NCBI GenBank assembly: GCA_025146925.1 | Contig: CP102260.1 | Coordinates: forward strand, 201,001 to 265,000 | Source: [Bacteroides] pectinophilus | GTDB lineage: Bacteria; Bacillota; Clostridia; Lachnospirales; Lachnospiraceae | Reading direction: 5' to 3' | DNA: 64,000 nt | Shown: in pieces, positions 19,966 to 28,891 of the stretch | Position numbering within the stretch: the first letter of the stretch is position 1 | Layout: every line of letters begins with the position of its first letter | The notes under the pieces: generated by a model | What the model saw: the letters and a program-made list of their open reading frames with translations, nothing else | What the model was told of the DNA's origin: nothing | Database searches by the model: none | Translations under genes and position numbers: made by a program

Positions 19966-20050
19966 GGCGATGCGCTTCGCTGTCGCCCCAGCCTCGGCGA
20001 TGCGCTTCGCTGTCGCCCCATGCCCCGGCGATGCGCTTCGCTGTCGCCCA
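19966..20050. repeat. Three tandem 25-bp hairpin repeats
   Basis: GGCGATGCGCTTCGCTGTCG followed by CCC(C)A occurs at 19966-19990, 19996-20020 and 20027-20050, about 30 bp apart. Each copy can fold on itself through GGCGA/TCGCC. They lie between mfd and the convergent HTH gene, and their G/C content is far above the surroundings. The rest of 19954-20107 holds no gene. Confidence 0.8.
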
Positions 20051-20107
20051 GGTCCCGCAGTGTGATATTGTGATATAGATAAGCAAATACCAATCAATTA
20101 AAGTGAA

Positions 20108-20893
20108 TTACCTCTTCTTATAAAGAATCAGTTCGGGATTCGTCACGTTGGTTCCATTGACGTTATTTTTATCATATGTGCAGACCAGAATAAAGTCCAT
20201 ATCCGCGACAATGCCGAAGTACCTTTCACCACCGAATTCACATTCAAGCTGATTACCAAGATAAGTCTTCTGGTCATTGAGAAATTTTACTTTTGAATTA
20301 TTCGGAAGTGTGTATTCGGGATTGACGTATTTTCCGATGAGAGCATTCAGCTTATCAAGCTTAGGCATTCCTTCTATATGAAGCTCATTGATTTCGTTAA
20401 CCAACTGATGCTTGAATTCATCAAACTGTCCATTGTCACTGAGTTCTTCATATCTTTTCCAATAATCCAGTTGTGGAAGCAGATTTTTCAGGTAAGAGCG
20501 TGCCTGCTCCTCTGAAATATTTTCATTTACCATATTTTTTACACAGACATCAATCAATTCGTCCATATTGCTGTATGTGTAAGTTCCGTCGGCATAACAC
20601 CATTTGCAATAGTCCTCATTCAATGAGCCGTCGCGGTCGCGGCCTATAATGGAATCGTCTTCAAGAGGCATTCCGCAGCACTGGCAGATGAGCCTGCGGG
20701 GTGCGCCCAGAAGTGTATTGATTGAAACATTGAACTCTTTGGATAAAAGCTTTAGGGTCTCTGTATTCGGAATTGTCTCTCCGTTCTCCCAGCGTGATAC
20801 TGCCTGCCGTGTCACCATGATTTTCTCTGCAAGTTCATCCTGTGACATTCCTCTTTCGGTACGAAGCTGTAAAATGATATTTTTTGTTTCCAT
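20108..20893 (-). CDS. XRE-family regulator with zinc-ribbon domain
   Basis: A 261-residue protein. A Cro/C1-type helix-turn-helix (ERGMSQDELAEKIMVTRQAV and following, residues about 12-60) is followed by a zinc-ribbon-like segment with Cys pairs CQCCG and CKWC (about 68-100). The remainder is a helical and beta C-terminal domain I do not recognise. The ATG at 20893 has a GGAGGTGA site; a longer frame to 20947 lacks one. It is probably a small-ligand or stress-responsive repressor; its target is unknown. The acetyltransferase upstream on the same strand is a separate unit. Confidence 0.78.
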   Translation of the reverse strand: METKNIILQLRTERGMSQDELAEKIMVTRQAVSRWENGETIPNTETLKLLSKEFNVSINTLLGAPRRLICQCCGMPLEDDSIIGRDRDGSLNEDYCKWCYADGTYTYSNMDELIDVCVKNMVNENISEEQARSYLKNLLPQLDYWKRYEELSDNGQFDEFKHQLVNEINELHIEGMPKLDKLNALIGKYVNPEYTLPNNSKVKFLNDQKTYLGNQLECEFGGERYFGIVADMDFILVCTYDKNNVNGTNVTNPELILYKKR

Positions 20894-21011
20894 AGCTGTC
20901 ACCTCCATAAACATATCATACAGACAAATCCATGTTATGAAAAGCAACCTGCTGTTGCCATACCATGTCTATATGATTTGATCATCACTCTTTGGTCATG
21001 ACTTTCTTGCA

Positions 21012-21446
21012 TCACCTTAGTTTACTCCAGACCATAAGAAAATCTTTTTCATTTGTAGCGCTGTCAAGACTTTCTGACCGGATTACAAAATGTTCCCTTT
21101 GGTAAAAAGCAACTGCCCTGCTGTTTTTTTGGTATACATTTAAACTCATAGCAGGCTTTATTGCCTTTACATAATCCAGAAGCTGCCTGCCGATACCCTT
21201 TGAGCGCATAGATCTTTCCACGAAAATTCCTTCTATGTAATCTTCGTTTAATCCTATAAAACCGCTTATATGTTTTGAAGCGTTATCTTCATATACATAT
21301 ATTTCAGCCTGTGGCAGCACGTCCTTAACCATATCGGCATTATCCAGCCAGTATTGTGCAGGAATAAAGCTATGTGCATCTATATTTGAATCCAGCCATA
21401 TCTGCATAATTGGTAATAAATCATTTTCATTAAATTCACGAATCAT
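21012..21446 (-). CDS. GNAT-family N-acetyltransferase
   Basis: A 144-residue GNAT enzyme resembling the YjaB type. The acetyl-CoA loop is RSMRSKGIGRQLLDYVK (about 80-96), and NSRAVAFYQREHF marks the C-terminal wedge. The substrate is unknown. It stands alone, 37 nt after the glycerate kinase gene's boundary, on the same strand. Confidence 0.82.
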   Translation of the reverse strand: MIREFNENDLLPIMQIWLDSNIDAHSFIPAQYWLDNADMVKDVLPQAEIYVYEDNASKHISGFIGLNEDYIEGIFVERSMRSKGIGRQLLDYVKAIKPAMSLNVYQKNSRAVAFYQREHFVIRSESLDSATNEKDFLMVWSKLR

Positions 21447-21483
21447 AGTAAGCCTTTCAAAATTGAGGTTGTCTGGTAATTAA

Positions 21484-22653
21484 TTAGCTTAACGCCTTTA
21501 TCAGCCTGAAGACCTGCTTCGCGGTGACAGAAGCGTTAAGGCGTGCGGTGTCAGGTGACATTGCTTCCTCAAGTGTAGTTATGCCGGTAAGTATTGGGAA
21601 AAATGCGTCGATTCCGTTATCGTTGCATACACCGGCATCATCTGAGGCGCATCCGCAGAATGCAATAACAGGTATTCCGTATTCCTTTGCAATTGCGGCA
21701 ACGCCGGCAGGTGCCTTACCCATAACGGTCTGGCTGTCAAGACGGCCTTCTCCTGTTACTACGATATCGGCAGTCCTGATATATTCGCGCAGATTGATTG
21801 CCTCAAGAATTATGTGTGTGCCTGATTCAAGTGATGCGTTAAGAAATGTATGAAATGCGAATCCCAGTCCTCCTGCCGCACCTGAACCGGGGAAGCATGC
21901 ATCAGCATTGCCGGATGTCATTCCGGCAATGTCTCCGGCGATATCCGCATAATGTGTCAGCCATGTGTCCATATCGGCAATCATTTGGGGAGTTGCACCT
22001 TTTTGCGGGCCGAACACAGCACTGCAGCCACTGGCACCACAGAGAGGGTTGGTTACGTCACAGGCAATACGGAAGGTGCATTCCGAAAGCTCAGGCAGTG
22101 CATTATCTGTTGTGATGTTTTTAAGATTTTTAAGACCTATGGCACCAAAAGGAACCTGACGCCCATTATCGTCAAGCATACCGAAGCCAAGAGCCTGCAG
22201 CATACCGATGCCGCCGTCATTGGTTGCGCTTCCGCCAATACCGATTATAAAATCGCGGCAGCCCTCGTTAATGGCATCCTTTATAAGCTCACCCACGCCA
22301 TATGTAGTTGTATAAAGCGGATTGCGCATATCAGCAGGAAAATCCGCGGGAACCAGAGTGATTCCGGCTGCCTTGGCCATCTCGATTACGGCAGTGGAAG
22401 AGCCGTTGCTGTTTAGTATTCCGTACATGCTCTTTACAGGCCTGCCGACAGGTCCGGTTACGGTAATATTTTTAATGATGCCGTTATTGCCGGCTGTAAG
22501 TGCGGCAACTGTGCCTTCGCCGCCATCAGCAAGCGGTCTTATTGTAATATTGGCATCAGGCATGGCACTGCGTATACCGTCAGCAATACTGTTGCCGGCT
22601 TCGTATGATGTAAGACTTCCTTTAAATGAATCAATCGCAATAACTATTCTCAT
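21484..22653 (-). CDS. garK: Glycerate kinase
   Basis: A 389-residue GlxK/GarK-type glycerate kinase, which phosphorylates D-glycerate with ATP. It opens MRIVIAIDSFKGSLTS, has the phosphate-loop RPLADGGEGT, IIGIGGSATNDGGIGMLQALG and VTGEGRLDSQT. Length matches the family. The gene symbol is by family only, as glycerate 2- and 3-kinases of this class are not told apart here. The start is preceded by the hairpin/GGAATGGAGA leader. Confidence 0.92.
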   Translation of the reverse strand: MRIVIAIDSFKGSLTSYEAGNSIADGIRSAMPDANITIRPLADGGEGTVAALTAGNNGIIKNITVTGPVGRPVKSMYGILNSNGSSTAVIEMAKAAGITLVPADFPADMRNPLYTTTYGVGELIKDAINEGCRDFIIGIGGSATNDGGIGMLQALGFGMLDDNGRQVPFGAIGLKNLKNITTDNALPELSECTFRIACDVTNPLCGASGCSAVFGPQKGATPQMIADMDTWLTHYADIAGDIAGMTSGNADACFPGSGAAGGLGFAFHTFLNASLESGTHIILEAINLREYIRTADIVVTGEGRLDSQTVMGKAPAGVAAIAKEYGIPVIAFCGCASDDAGVCNDNGIDAFFPILTGITTLEEAMSPDTARLNASVTAKQVFRLIKALS

Positions 22654-22659
22654 AGCTGG

Positions 22660-22684
22660 TCTCCATTCCTGCCCGGTTTCCGGG
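22660..22684 (-). promoter_or_regulatory. Hairpin plus GGAATGGAGA ribosome site before glycerate kinase
   Basis: On the minus strand the stem CCCGG-AAA-CCGGG (22672-22684) is followed after CA by GGAATGGAGA (22660-22669), just upstream of the ATG. It has the same layout as the murC leader but an unrelated stem sequence. Confidence 0.5.
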
Positions 22685-22763
22685 ACATCTCAAGTCTGCT
22701 CAGGCACAAAAAGCTGTGGCTGCATGCAGCATTTATAAGATAAGTATATCAGTATATTTTAAA

Positions 22764-22792
22764 ATGTCAGTAAAAATGTTACGGACTGACAT
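22764..22792. promoter_or_regulatory. Inverted repeat in the glycerate kinase/ybaK divergent gap
   Basis: ATGTCAGT (22764-22771) and ACTGACAT (22785-22792) form an 8-bp inverted repeat with a 13-bp spacer in the 255-bp divergent intergenic region. It could be an operator for either gene. No other feature was seen in the gap except the ybaK leader. Confidence 0.35.
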
Positions 22793-22880
22793 ATCCGGAT
22801 TGCCGCATAAAGATTCCGGGTCATGTCAAGGGTTGCATGAACCGTAATAAGCAAATATAATAAATAAGTATGTATAAGCT

Positions 22881-22902
22881 ATTTGTGCCTGCGGAATGGA
22901 GG
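22881..22902 (+). promoter_or_regulatory. GTGCCTGCGGAATGGAGG ribosome-site block before ybaK
   Basis: The block GTGCCTGCGGAATGGAGG ends 6 nt before the ATG. It is nearly identical to the blocks before the activase and the radical SAM gene, but without the matching GGCAC left arm. Confidence 0.5.
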
Positions 22903-22908
22903 ATTGTT

Positions 22909-23382
22909 ATGTCATTAGAGAGAGCAAAGAAATATCTTAAGGATAAAGGATTTGGAGACAATATTATAGAGCTGGAGGATTCAAGTGCCACGGTTGAGCT
23001 TGCGGCACAGGCACTGGGCGTTGAGCCGGGAATGATTGCAAAGACGATGTCATTCATGCAGGGTGACAAGCCGGTGCTCATTCTTATGGAAGGAACGGCT
23101 AAGATAGATAACAGAAAATATAAGGACACATTTCATGTTAAGGCGAAGATGATACCATTTGATGAGGTTGAAGGAATCGTGGGACATGCTCCGGGCGGTG
23201 TGTGTCCGTTTGGAATCAATGACGGGATTGAGGTCTATCTTGACGAGAGCCTTAAGAGATTTGATACGGTATATCCTGCGGCCGGCAATGACCACAGTGC
23301 GGTACGGCTTACGATTGACGAGCTTTCGGATGCGGCCGGTGCGGTATCATGGGTCGATGTGTGTAAGGAACAGCAGGAATAA
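22909..23382 (+). CDS. YbaK/EbsC-family aminoacyl-tRNA deacylase
   Basis: A 157-residue YbaK/ProX-type editing protein that hydrolyses mischarged tRNA in trans (for example Cys-tRNA-Pro). The SATVELAAQALGVEPGMIAK motif is near residues 25-45, GHAPGGVCPFG near 95-105, and a VYPAAGNDHSAVRL segment follows. The ATG at 22909 has GGAGG at 7 nt. It sits 8 nt upstream of the GTPase-ribonuclease fusion, so both are probably co-transcribed. The link between a tRNA-editing and a ribosome-acting protein makes functional sense. Confidence 0.9.
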   Translation: MSLERAKKYLKDKGFGDNIIELEDSSATVELAAQALGVEPGMIAKTMSFMQGDKPVLILMEGTAKIDNRKYKDTFHVKAKMIPFDEVEGIVGHAPGGVCPFGINDGIEVYLDESLKRFDTVYPAAGNDHSAVRLTIDELSDAAGAVSWVDVCKEQQE

Positions 23383-23390
23383 GGAGTTGT

Positions 23391-26063
23391 ATGAAGAAGA
23401 TTGTACTTGGAATACTGGCACATGTTGATGCCGGTAAGACAACGCTTGCGGAAGGGATTCTGCATGCATGCGGGACGATAAGAAAAGCAGGACGTGTGGA
23501 CCATAAGGACGCATTTCTTGATAACGGAGAGATGGAGAGGGCGCGCGGAATTACGATTTTTTCCAAGCAGGCGAGAGTTACGTGGAAGGACTGTGACATA
23601 ACAATCCTTGATACGCCGGGACATGTTGATTTTTCGGCTGAGATGGAGAGAACTCTGCAGGTGCTTGACTATGCGCTTCTTGTGATAGACGGCAAAGACG
23701 GTGTGCAGGGGGATGTCCATACTTTATGGCAGCTCCTTGGCAGATACCGCGTGCCTGTGTTTATATTTGTAAATAAGATGGACCAGCCGGGAACGGACCG
23801 GGAAGCTGTTCTGACAGAGCTTAGGCATAAGCTTGATAATAATATCATGGAGATTCCGTCAGACATAGCATCTGAGCCTGAGGCAGCAGAAGAGCTTGCA
23901 ATGTGCAGCGAACAGCTTATGGAGGAATATCTTGAGAATGGCAGTATAGAGGTTGACTCTGTTAATGACGCAATCTGCGAAAGAAAGCTCTTTCCGTGCT
24001 TCTTCGGTTCGGCGCTTAAGGAGGAAGGAATTACAGAACTTCTTGACGGAATTAATTCCATGACTGAGAACATGGAATATCCTGAGGAATTCGGCGCAAG
24101 GGTATATAAGATAGGACGCGATGCGTCAGGTGTCAGACTTACGTATATGAAGGTTACAGGCGGTACACTCAGGGTTAAGATGATGGTTGGCAACAGCTGC
24201 AGTGCTGATGGAGACAATGTATGGGAGGAAAAGGCTGACCAGCTTCGTCTGTATAACGGTGCGGGCTATCAGATGGCGGAAAAGGTTGAGGCAGGCGATA
24301 TATGTGCGGTAACCGGACTCCTGAAAACATTTGCGGGACAGGGACTTGGAATTGAGAGTGAGAACTCGGCGCCGGTGCTTGAACCGGTAATTACCTACCG
24401 CCTTATTCTTAATGATGAAACTGACCCGGTTGTTGCGCTTGGCAAGGTGAGGCAGCTTGAGGAGGAAGAGCCGGAGCTTCATGTCACATGGCAGGAGGAG
24501 AGCCGTGAGATTCATATTCAGGTCATGGGGCAGGTGCAGATGGAGATTCTTAAGAGCACGCTTGCGGAAAGATTTGGCATCGAAGCTGAATTTGATGCGG
24601 GAAGCATTGTCTACAAGGAAACACTTGCAGAGCCTGTTGTGGGAATAGGACATTTTGAGCCATTAAGACATTATGCGGAGGTACATCTGCTGATGGAGCC
24701 AGGGGAGCGCGGAAGCGGCGTACAGATTGCTTCGTTATGCAGTTCGGATGAGCTTGATAAGAACTGGCAGAGACTTATTCTGACACATCTTGAGGAGAGA
24801 ATACATCCCGGCGTGCTTACCGGCTCAGAGCTTACGGATGTGAGAATCATTCTGATTGCGGGAAGGGCGCATGATAAGCACACCGAGGGCGGCGATTTCC
24901 GTCAGGCAACATACCGCGCCGTGCGTCAGGGGTTGAGAAGCGGGCGTAATATCCTGCTTGAGCCGTGGTTTGATTTCAGGCTTGAGGTCCCTGCTGACAA
25001 CATAGGAAAAGCGATGTCGGACGTGACAAGGATGCATGGGGAATTCCAGCCGCCGGTAACTGAGGGAGATAAATGCATTCTCACCGGAAGCGCCCCTGCG
25101 GCAGCTATGCGTGATTACAGCAGGGAAGTAACAGCATACACAAGGGGGCATGGCAGGCTTACATGTACCCTTAAGGGATATGAGCCGTGCCATAATGCTG
25201 AGGAAGTAATTGCCGGATGCGGTTATGACCCGGAAGCAGATACCGCCAATCCCACAGGTTCGGTGTTCTGTGCGCATGGTGCAGGTTTTGTTGTGCCGTG
25301 GTATGAGGTAAGGGACTATGCACATGTTGAAGATGGCTGGAAGCCGGATGACGGCAACGGCACATATACAGCTAATGCTGTGAATAATGAAAATGATATA
25401 GGCGGAATCGCAGTTCCTCTCAAAAACGCATCATACAGAAGCAGTGAGCAGTACATAACACAGGAGGAGATTGAAGAGATATTCCGTCAGACGTACCGCA
25501 AGAAGCCGGAGGAATTGAGCCTTTTCAAGAAACATAACGGAAGAAAATATTCCAATACGGGAAGCCAGGACCGGACAGGTAGTGTATCGGAAAAACGCCA
25601 TATACCTAAGCAGGAGCCGCTTGATGAATATCTGCTCGTTGACGGATATAATATTATATTTGCATGGCCGGAACTTAATGAGCTGTCGAAGGACAATCTG
25701 GACAGCGCAAGAAGAAAGCTTATGGACATACTCTGTAATTATCAGGGATATAAGGGCTGTAATCTGATTCTTGTATTTGATGCATATAAGGTTAAGGGGA
25801 ATCCGGGTTCGGTTGAAAAATATCATAACATTTATGTTGTGTATACAAAGGAAGCGGAGACGGCAGACCAGTATATCGAGAAGACAGTTCATGACATGCA
25901 CCAGACGCCGCCTAACAAGGGAAGATACCGTGTGACAGTGGCAACGTCCGATGCGCTTGAACAGATGATAGTGTGGGGCAACGGAGCCCAGAGAATATCA
26001 GCACTTGGTTTCAAGGCTGATGTTGAAAATGCATCACAGGGCATTAAGATGGAGAATCTGTAG
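23391..26063 (+). CDS. TetM-like translation GTPase fused to a Rae1/YacP-type NYN ribonuclease domain
   Basis: An 890-residue protein. Residues 1-660 resemble the EF-G-like ribosomal-protection GTPases (TetM/TetO group): G1 AHVDAGKTT (10-18), switch I RGITIFS, G3 DTPGHVDF, G4 NKMD, and EF-G-like domains III-V. Instead of ending near 640, it continues through a Pro/Lys-rich linker into a YacP-like NYN nuclease (about 743-885), with LLVDGYNIIFAWPEL, LVFDA, KEAETADQYIE and VATSDALEQ matching the Rae1 family. Rae1 cuts mRNA in the ribosomal A site in Bacillus subtilis. Inference: a ribosome-targeted factor coupling GTP hydrolysis to mRNA cleavage or rescue. Tetracycline resistance is not implied. 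Confidence 0.85.
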   Translation: MKKIVLGILAHVDAGKTTLAEGILHACGTIRKAGRVDHKDAFLDNGEMERARGITIFSKQARVTWKDCDITILDTPGHVDFSAEMERTLQVLDYALLVIDGKDGVQGDVHTLWQLLGRYRVPVFIFVNKMDQPGTDREAVLTELRHKLDNNIMEIPSDIASEPEAAEELAMCSEQLMEEYLENGSIEVDSVNDAICERKLFPCFFGSALKEEGITELLDGINSMTENMEYPEEFGARVYKIGRDASGVRLTYMKVTGGTLRVKMMVGNSCSADGDNVWEEKADQLRLYNGAGYQMAEKVEAGDICAVTGLLKTFAGQGLGIESENSAPVLEPVITYRLILNDETDPVVALGKVRQLEEEEPELHVTWQEESREIHIQVMGQVQMEILKSTLAERFGIEAEFDAGSIVYKETLAEPVVGIGHFEPLRHYAEVHLLMEPGERGSGVQIASLCSSDELDKNWQRLILTHLEERIHPGVLTGSELTDVRIILIAGRAHDKHTEGGDFRQATYRAVRQGLRSGRNILLEPWFDFRLEVPADNIGKAMSDVTRMHGEFQPPVTEGDKCILTGSAPAAAMRDYSREVTAYTRGHGRLTCTLKGYEPCHNAEEVIAGCGYDPEADTANPTGSVFCAHGAGFVVPWYEVRDYAHVEDGWKPDDGNGTYTANAVNNENDIGGIAVPLKNASYRSSEQYITQEEIEEIFRQTYRKKPEELSLFKKHNGRKYSNTGSQDRTGSVSEKRHIPKQEPLDEYLLVDGYNIIFAWPELNELSKDNLDSARRKLMDILCNYQGYKGCNLILVFDAYKVKGNPGSVEKYHNIYVVYTKEAETADQYIEKTVHDMHQTPPNKGRYRVTVATSDALEQMIVWGNGAQRISALGFKADVENASQGIKMENL

Positions 26064-26562
26064 TATTACCCACAGTGCCGCATGCGTTGCAGACAGCATC
26101 CATGGCAGCTTTATCAAAATCAAAATGCACACGTCCGCTTTCAGTTGCGGCACCAAGCTTATTATAGAATTCTATCGAGGGTTTATTCCAGTCAAGGCAG
26201 CTCCACTCCATGCCGGAATAGCCCTCTTTTGCTGCAATCTCTGCAACCTGCATGAACAGCGTTCTGCCAAAACCGTTCCCGCGGTATTCATCCTTTACAA
26301 AGAGGTCTTCAAGATAGATTCTGCCTGCTGCTGCAAATGACCCGAATATCGGGTAATAAAGAGCGTATCCGACAGCGCTTCCGTCTATCTCAGCAATCAG
26401 AACCCCGGCTGCCATGCGCTCAAAAAGCCAGTGACGAAGCTGCTCAACGGTTGCCGTCATATCCTGTGGGCGTTTCTCATATTCGGCCAGCCCGCGGATA
26501 AGTCCGTGTATTACGGGAGTGTCCTGTGGTGTGGCTCTGCGTATTGTGAGATTAGTGGTCAT
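26044..26562 (-). CDS. GNAT acetyltransferase, diamine/spermidine acetyltransferase-like
   Basis: A 172-residue GNAT protein with the features of the eukaryote-like SSAT/thialysine acetyltransferase group: AEYEKRPQDM near residue 27, IYLEDLFVKDEYRGNGFGR (about 82-100) and WNKPSIEFYNKLGA. It may acetylate polyamines or related amines. Its C-terminal 20 nt overlap the end of the convergent GTPase-ribonuclease gene. Confidence 0.83.
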   Translation of the reverse strand: MTTNLTIRRATPQDTPVIHGLIRGLAEYEKRPQDMTATVEQLRHWLFERMAAGVLIAEIDGSAVGYALYYPIFGSFAAAGRIYLEDLFVKDEYRGNGFGRTLFMQVAEIAAKEGYSGMEWSCLDWNKPSIEFYNKLGAATESGRVHFDFDKAAMDAVCNACGTVGNTTDSPS

Positions 26563-26627
26563 GGGAGTACTCCTTTTATAACTCTTTATAACTTTTTACA
26601 ATAAAGAAAATGTATTCTTCGGAGAAC

Positions 26628-27446
26628 TCATTCCTGGGAGAACTCATTCCCAGGAAAATCAGCCCACCGCTCAGAAGAGATAACGTCTTCCGTGATGAAG
26701 CATTCCGGAGCAGGGGCAAGCACATGCCTTGTCACATTGAATATGCCACGGGCATTGCAAAGGACCGATGGTGCATCACCAAACATTACATTGCGGGCAG
26801 CGCCGCAGTCAATATATGCCTGTGCAAGCTTTACAAAATCCTCAGATATGTGCGGCTGGGATGCATTATAATGCTTACGCATATAGACGGTATGGCTGTT
26901 GCCGGAATTGTCGATAACCGACAGCTTCATAGGCTTGTCTGAAAGGCGGTTAGGAACATTAAGAACTTCCTCGACACTATGTATATATGTGTTGCGGGCG
27001 TGTGTGACACCTATCAGAAGAATCTTTCCGTCAACGTCCTTAAGGCGGTCATAGCAGCCGCCCGGAGTGCATGGGGTGTTGCATGAGAGTTCGCCCGCTA
27101 TATAGCTTTCGGCATTGCGCCCAAAGGCAGCAATGCTGTGTGTAGGATGCAGCGAACGGACTACACCCGGACGCTTGCGGAAAAGCTCCGTAAGAATGCC
27201 GACACAGCTCTCACTGTTGCTGACATCAAATACGGGATTGGATTCGTTCACAGTCTTCCATGTATGCGTAGGAAGCAGCAGCAGACCGTCTGCAAAGAAT
27301 TCCATGAGCGCGTCAAGCACGGTGTCGGCACCGCCTTCAACATTGCCGACTGCTTTCATGGATGAATGTATAAGAATTGTCTCAGAACCTGTAAGTCCCA
27401 TGGATTTCAGGTCATTAATAATGGATGATTTTGTCATGGCTGTCAC
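26628..27446 (-). CDS. AAC(3)-family N-acetyltransferase
   Basis: A 272-residue member of the aminoglycoside 3-N-acetyltransferase (YokD-like) family. ILIHSSMKAVG (about 20-30), LPTHTW near 60 and HPTHSIAAFG near 100 supply the conserved catalytic histidine region. Many such genes in commensals are not resistance genes, and the natural substrate is unknown. It has its own GGTGAC ribosome site and stands alone. Confidence 0.88.
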   Translation of the reverse strand: MTAMTKSSIINDLKSMGLTGSETILIHSSMKAVGNVEGGADTVLDALMEFFADGLLLLPTHTWKTVNESNPVFDVSNSESCVGILTELFRKRPGVVRSLHPTHSIAAFGRNAESYIAGELSCNTPCTPGGCYDRLKDVDGKILLIGVTHARNTYIHSVEEVLNVPNRLSDKPMKLSVIDNSGNSHTVYMRKHYNASQPHISEDFVKLAQAYIDCGAARNVMFGDAPSVLCNARGIFNVTRHVLAPAPECFITEDVISSERWADFPGNEFSQE

Positions 27447-27492
27447 CTTTTGACCCTTGGTATCATTTTAGTATATATATTTTAACATTTAT

Positions 27493-28260
27493 TTAAAATA
27501 AAAGCACTACAATACCAAGTATAACAAGGATTATTCCGGTTGCACGGTTGAGTGTTGCAGGCGTTGCTTTGTTGGCAAATACGGCGGCAATACGCGCCCA
27601 TATAAGTGTAAACACTATGCAGAGCAGGCATACCGTAATGTCAGGCATACCGCCGATTGCAAAATGTGAGACAGCGCCGGTGAAAGCCGTGAAGGCCATG
27701 ATAAATACGCTTGTGCCTACGGCAGTCTTCAGCTCATAGCCAAGAACCGATGTGAGGATAAGAAGCATCATCATGCCGCCGCCTGCACCGACAAAGCCGC
27801 AGATAAAGCCGATTATCATGCCGCATATAACAGACTGTATTGCGCGCTTCTTTGCGGATACGCCCTGCATTGCTTCCTTTGTAGTCATGACAGGACGTAC
27901 AATGAACTTAATACCGAGAAGAAGTGTCATAAATACAGAAAAATTACCCATTGCTGCTGAAGGAACAAGGCTTGATATATAGCTTCCGACAACAGTAAAC
28001 GCAAGTACCGTAACCATCATGATAAGTCCATTGCGGATATCAAGATTCTTGTTCTTACCATAGGTGTACGCTGATACGGCGCTGGCAAGCACGTCTGATG
28101 ACAGTGCAATTCCGACTGCGATATACGGATCCATTCCAAGAAATGTAATAAGAATAGGACTGATGACCGCTGCGGCACTCATACCGGCAAAGCCTGTGCC
28201 AAGCCCGGCTCCCATACCGGCAAAAAATGTTACTATAACTGTTAATAAAAATTTACTCAT
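27493..28260 (-). CDS. TSUP-family membrane permease (TauE/SafE-like)
   Basis: A 255-residue polytopic protein with about 8 helices. The repeated glycine-rich signature (GLGTGFAGMSAAAVISP near 20-36 and GFICGFVGAGGGMMM near 140-155) is that of the sulfite/sulfonate exporter TauE/SafE family. The ATG at 28260 has AGGAGG close by. Its start overlaps the MarR gene by 8 nt, so it is the second gene of a MarR-controlled operon. The transported anion (sulfite, sulfoacetate or other) is not known. Confidence 0.88.
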   Translation of the reverse strand: MSKFLLTVIVTFFAGMGAGLGTGFAGMSAAAVISPILITFLGMDPYIAVGIALSSDVLASAVSAYTYGKNKNLDIRNGLIMMVTVLAFTVVGSYISSLVPSAAMGNFSVFMTLLLGIKFIVRPVMTTKEAMQGVSAKKRAIQSVICGMIIGFICGFVGAGGGMMMLLILTSVLGYELKTAVGTSVFIMAFTAFTGAVSHFAIGGMPDITVCLLCIVFTLIWARIAAVFANKATPATLNRATGIILVILGIVVLLF

Positions 28261-28720
28261 GCTGACCTCCTGTATGTTGAGAATTAAGAATATTGTCAAT
28301 GTTATCTTCCATTACATGTACAACATTGTTGAGAATACTGCGTGTATTGGCATCCATTCCGGCAAGAAGCTGATCCATAAAGCTGCGCTGGAGCTGCTGC
28401 CCGCGGCTGATGACATCGGATGCCCTGTCTGTGCAGATAAGCTCAACCTTGCGGCGGTCACCGTCAACAGTCTGCCGTGTCAGGTAACCTTCACGGACAA
28501 GCCTGTCCACATTCACAGACACAAGATTAGCCTTAAGCTTACGCACCTCAACTATGTCGCTTGCAGTACGGTACGCCGGATTATTGGCAAGAAACATAAG
28601 TATGTCAAATGCGGTCTGCGGCAGATTAAGCTCCTGACAAAGTGGTCTGCACATGGCATTGTAGGCAAGAGAGAGCTTTCTTGCAAATTCGATATTTATG
28701 AAGCTGGTATTGGATTTCAA
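28253..28720 (-). CDS. MarR-family transcriptional regulator
   Basis: A 155-residue winged-helix MarR protein: helix-turn-helix around residues 50-75 (ASDIVEVRKLKANLVSVNVD), then the wing with DGDRRKVEL. It leads the operon with the TSUP transporter and probably represses it in response to a small ligand. Two near-identical 12-bp palindromes lie between its start and its promoter. Confidence 0.9.
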   Translation of the reverse strand: MKSNTSFINIEFARKLSLAYNAMCRPLCQELNLPQTAFDILMFLANNPAYRTASDIVEVRKLKANLVSVNVDRLVREGYLTRQTVDGDRRKVELICTDRASDVISRGQQLQRSFMDQLLAGMDANTRSILNNVVHVMEDNIDNILNSQHTGGQHE

Positions 28721-28742
28721 GGTGTCACATCCTTTCTAAACA

Positions 28743-28800
28743 TTCATATTTGAATAGTTCAAATTTGAAATAATTATATTATATGCAGCGAAAATGTCAA
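28743..28800 (-). promoter_or_regulatory. Promoter and twin operator of the marR-TSUP operon
   Basis: On the minus strand TTGACA (complement of 28795-28800), a 16-nt spacer and TATAAT (complement of 28773-28778) form a near-consensus promoter. Just downstream are TTCAAATTTGAA (28758-28769) and TTCATATTTGAA (28743-28754), palindromes 15 bp apart. Spacing and position fit MarR autorepression. Confidence 0.75.
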
Positions 28801-28891
28801 CCGTCATTTTTACTCGAAATGTGGGTAATATATACTATTTATGCAAAAATATATTGTAAAGCATATAAAAGAATGGTATGGTTATGGCGTA

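Noticed and set aside
19966-20050. Three evenly spaced repeats considered as a CRISPR array
   Set aside because: Gaps between units are only 5-6 bp, far below spacer length, and no cas genes are near.
23391-26063. Calling the TetM-like fusion a tetracycline-resistance gene
   Set aside because: It has an extra nuclease domain and no mobile context; many relatives of this class are not proven resistance genes.
26628-27446. Calling the AAC(3)-family gene an aminoglycoside-resistance determinant
   Set aside because: Family membership alone is weak evidence and the gene is in a chromosomal housekeeping-like setting.
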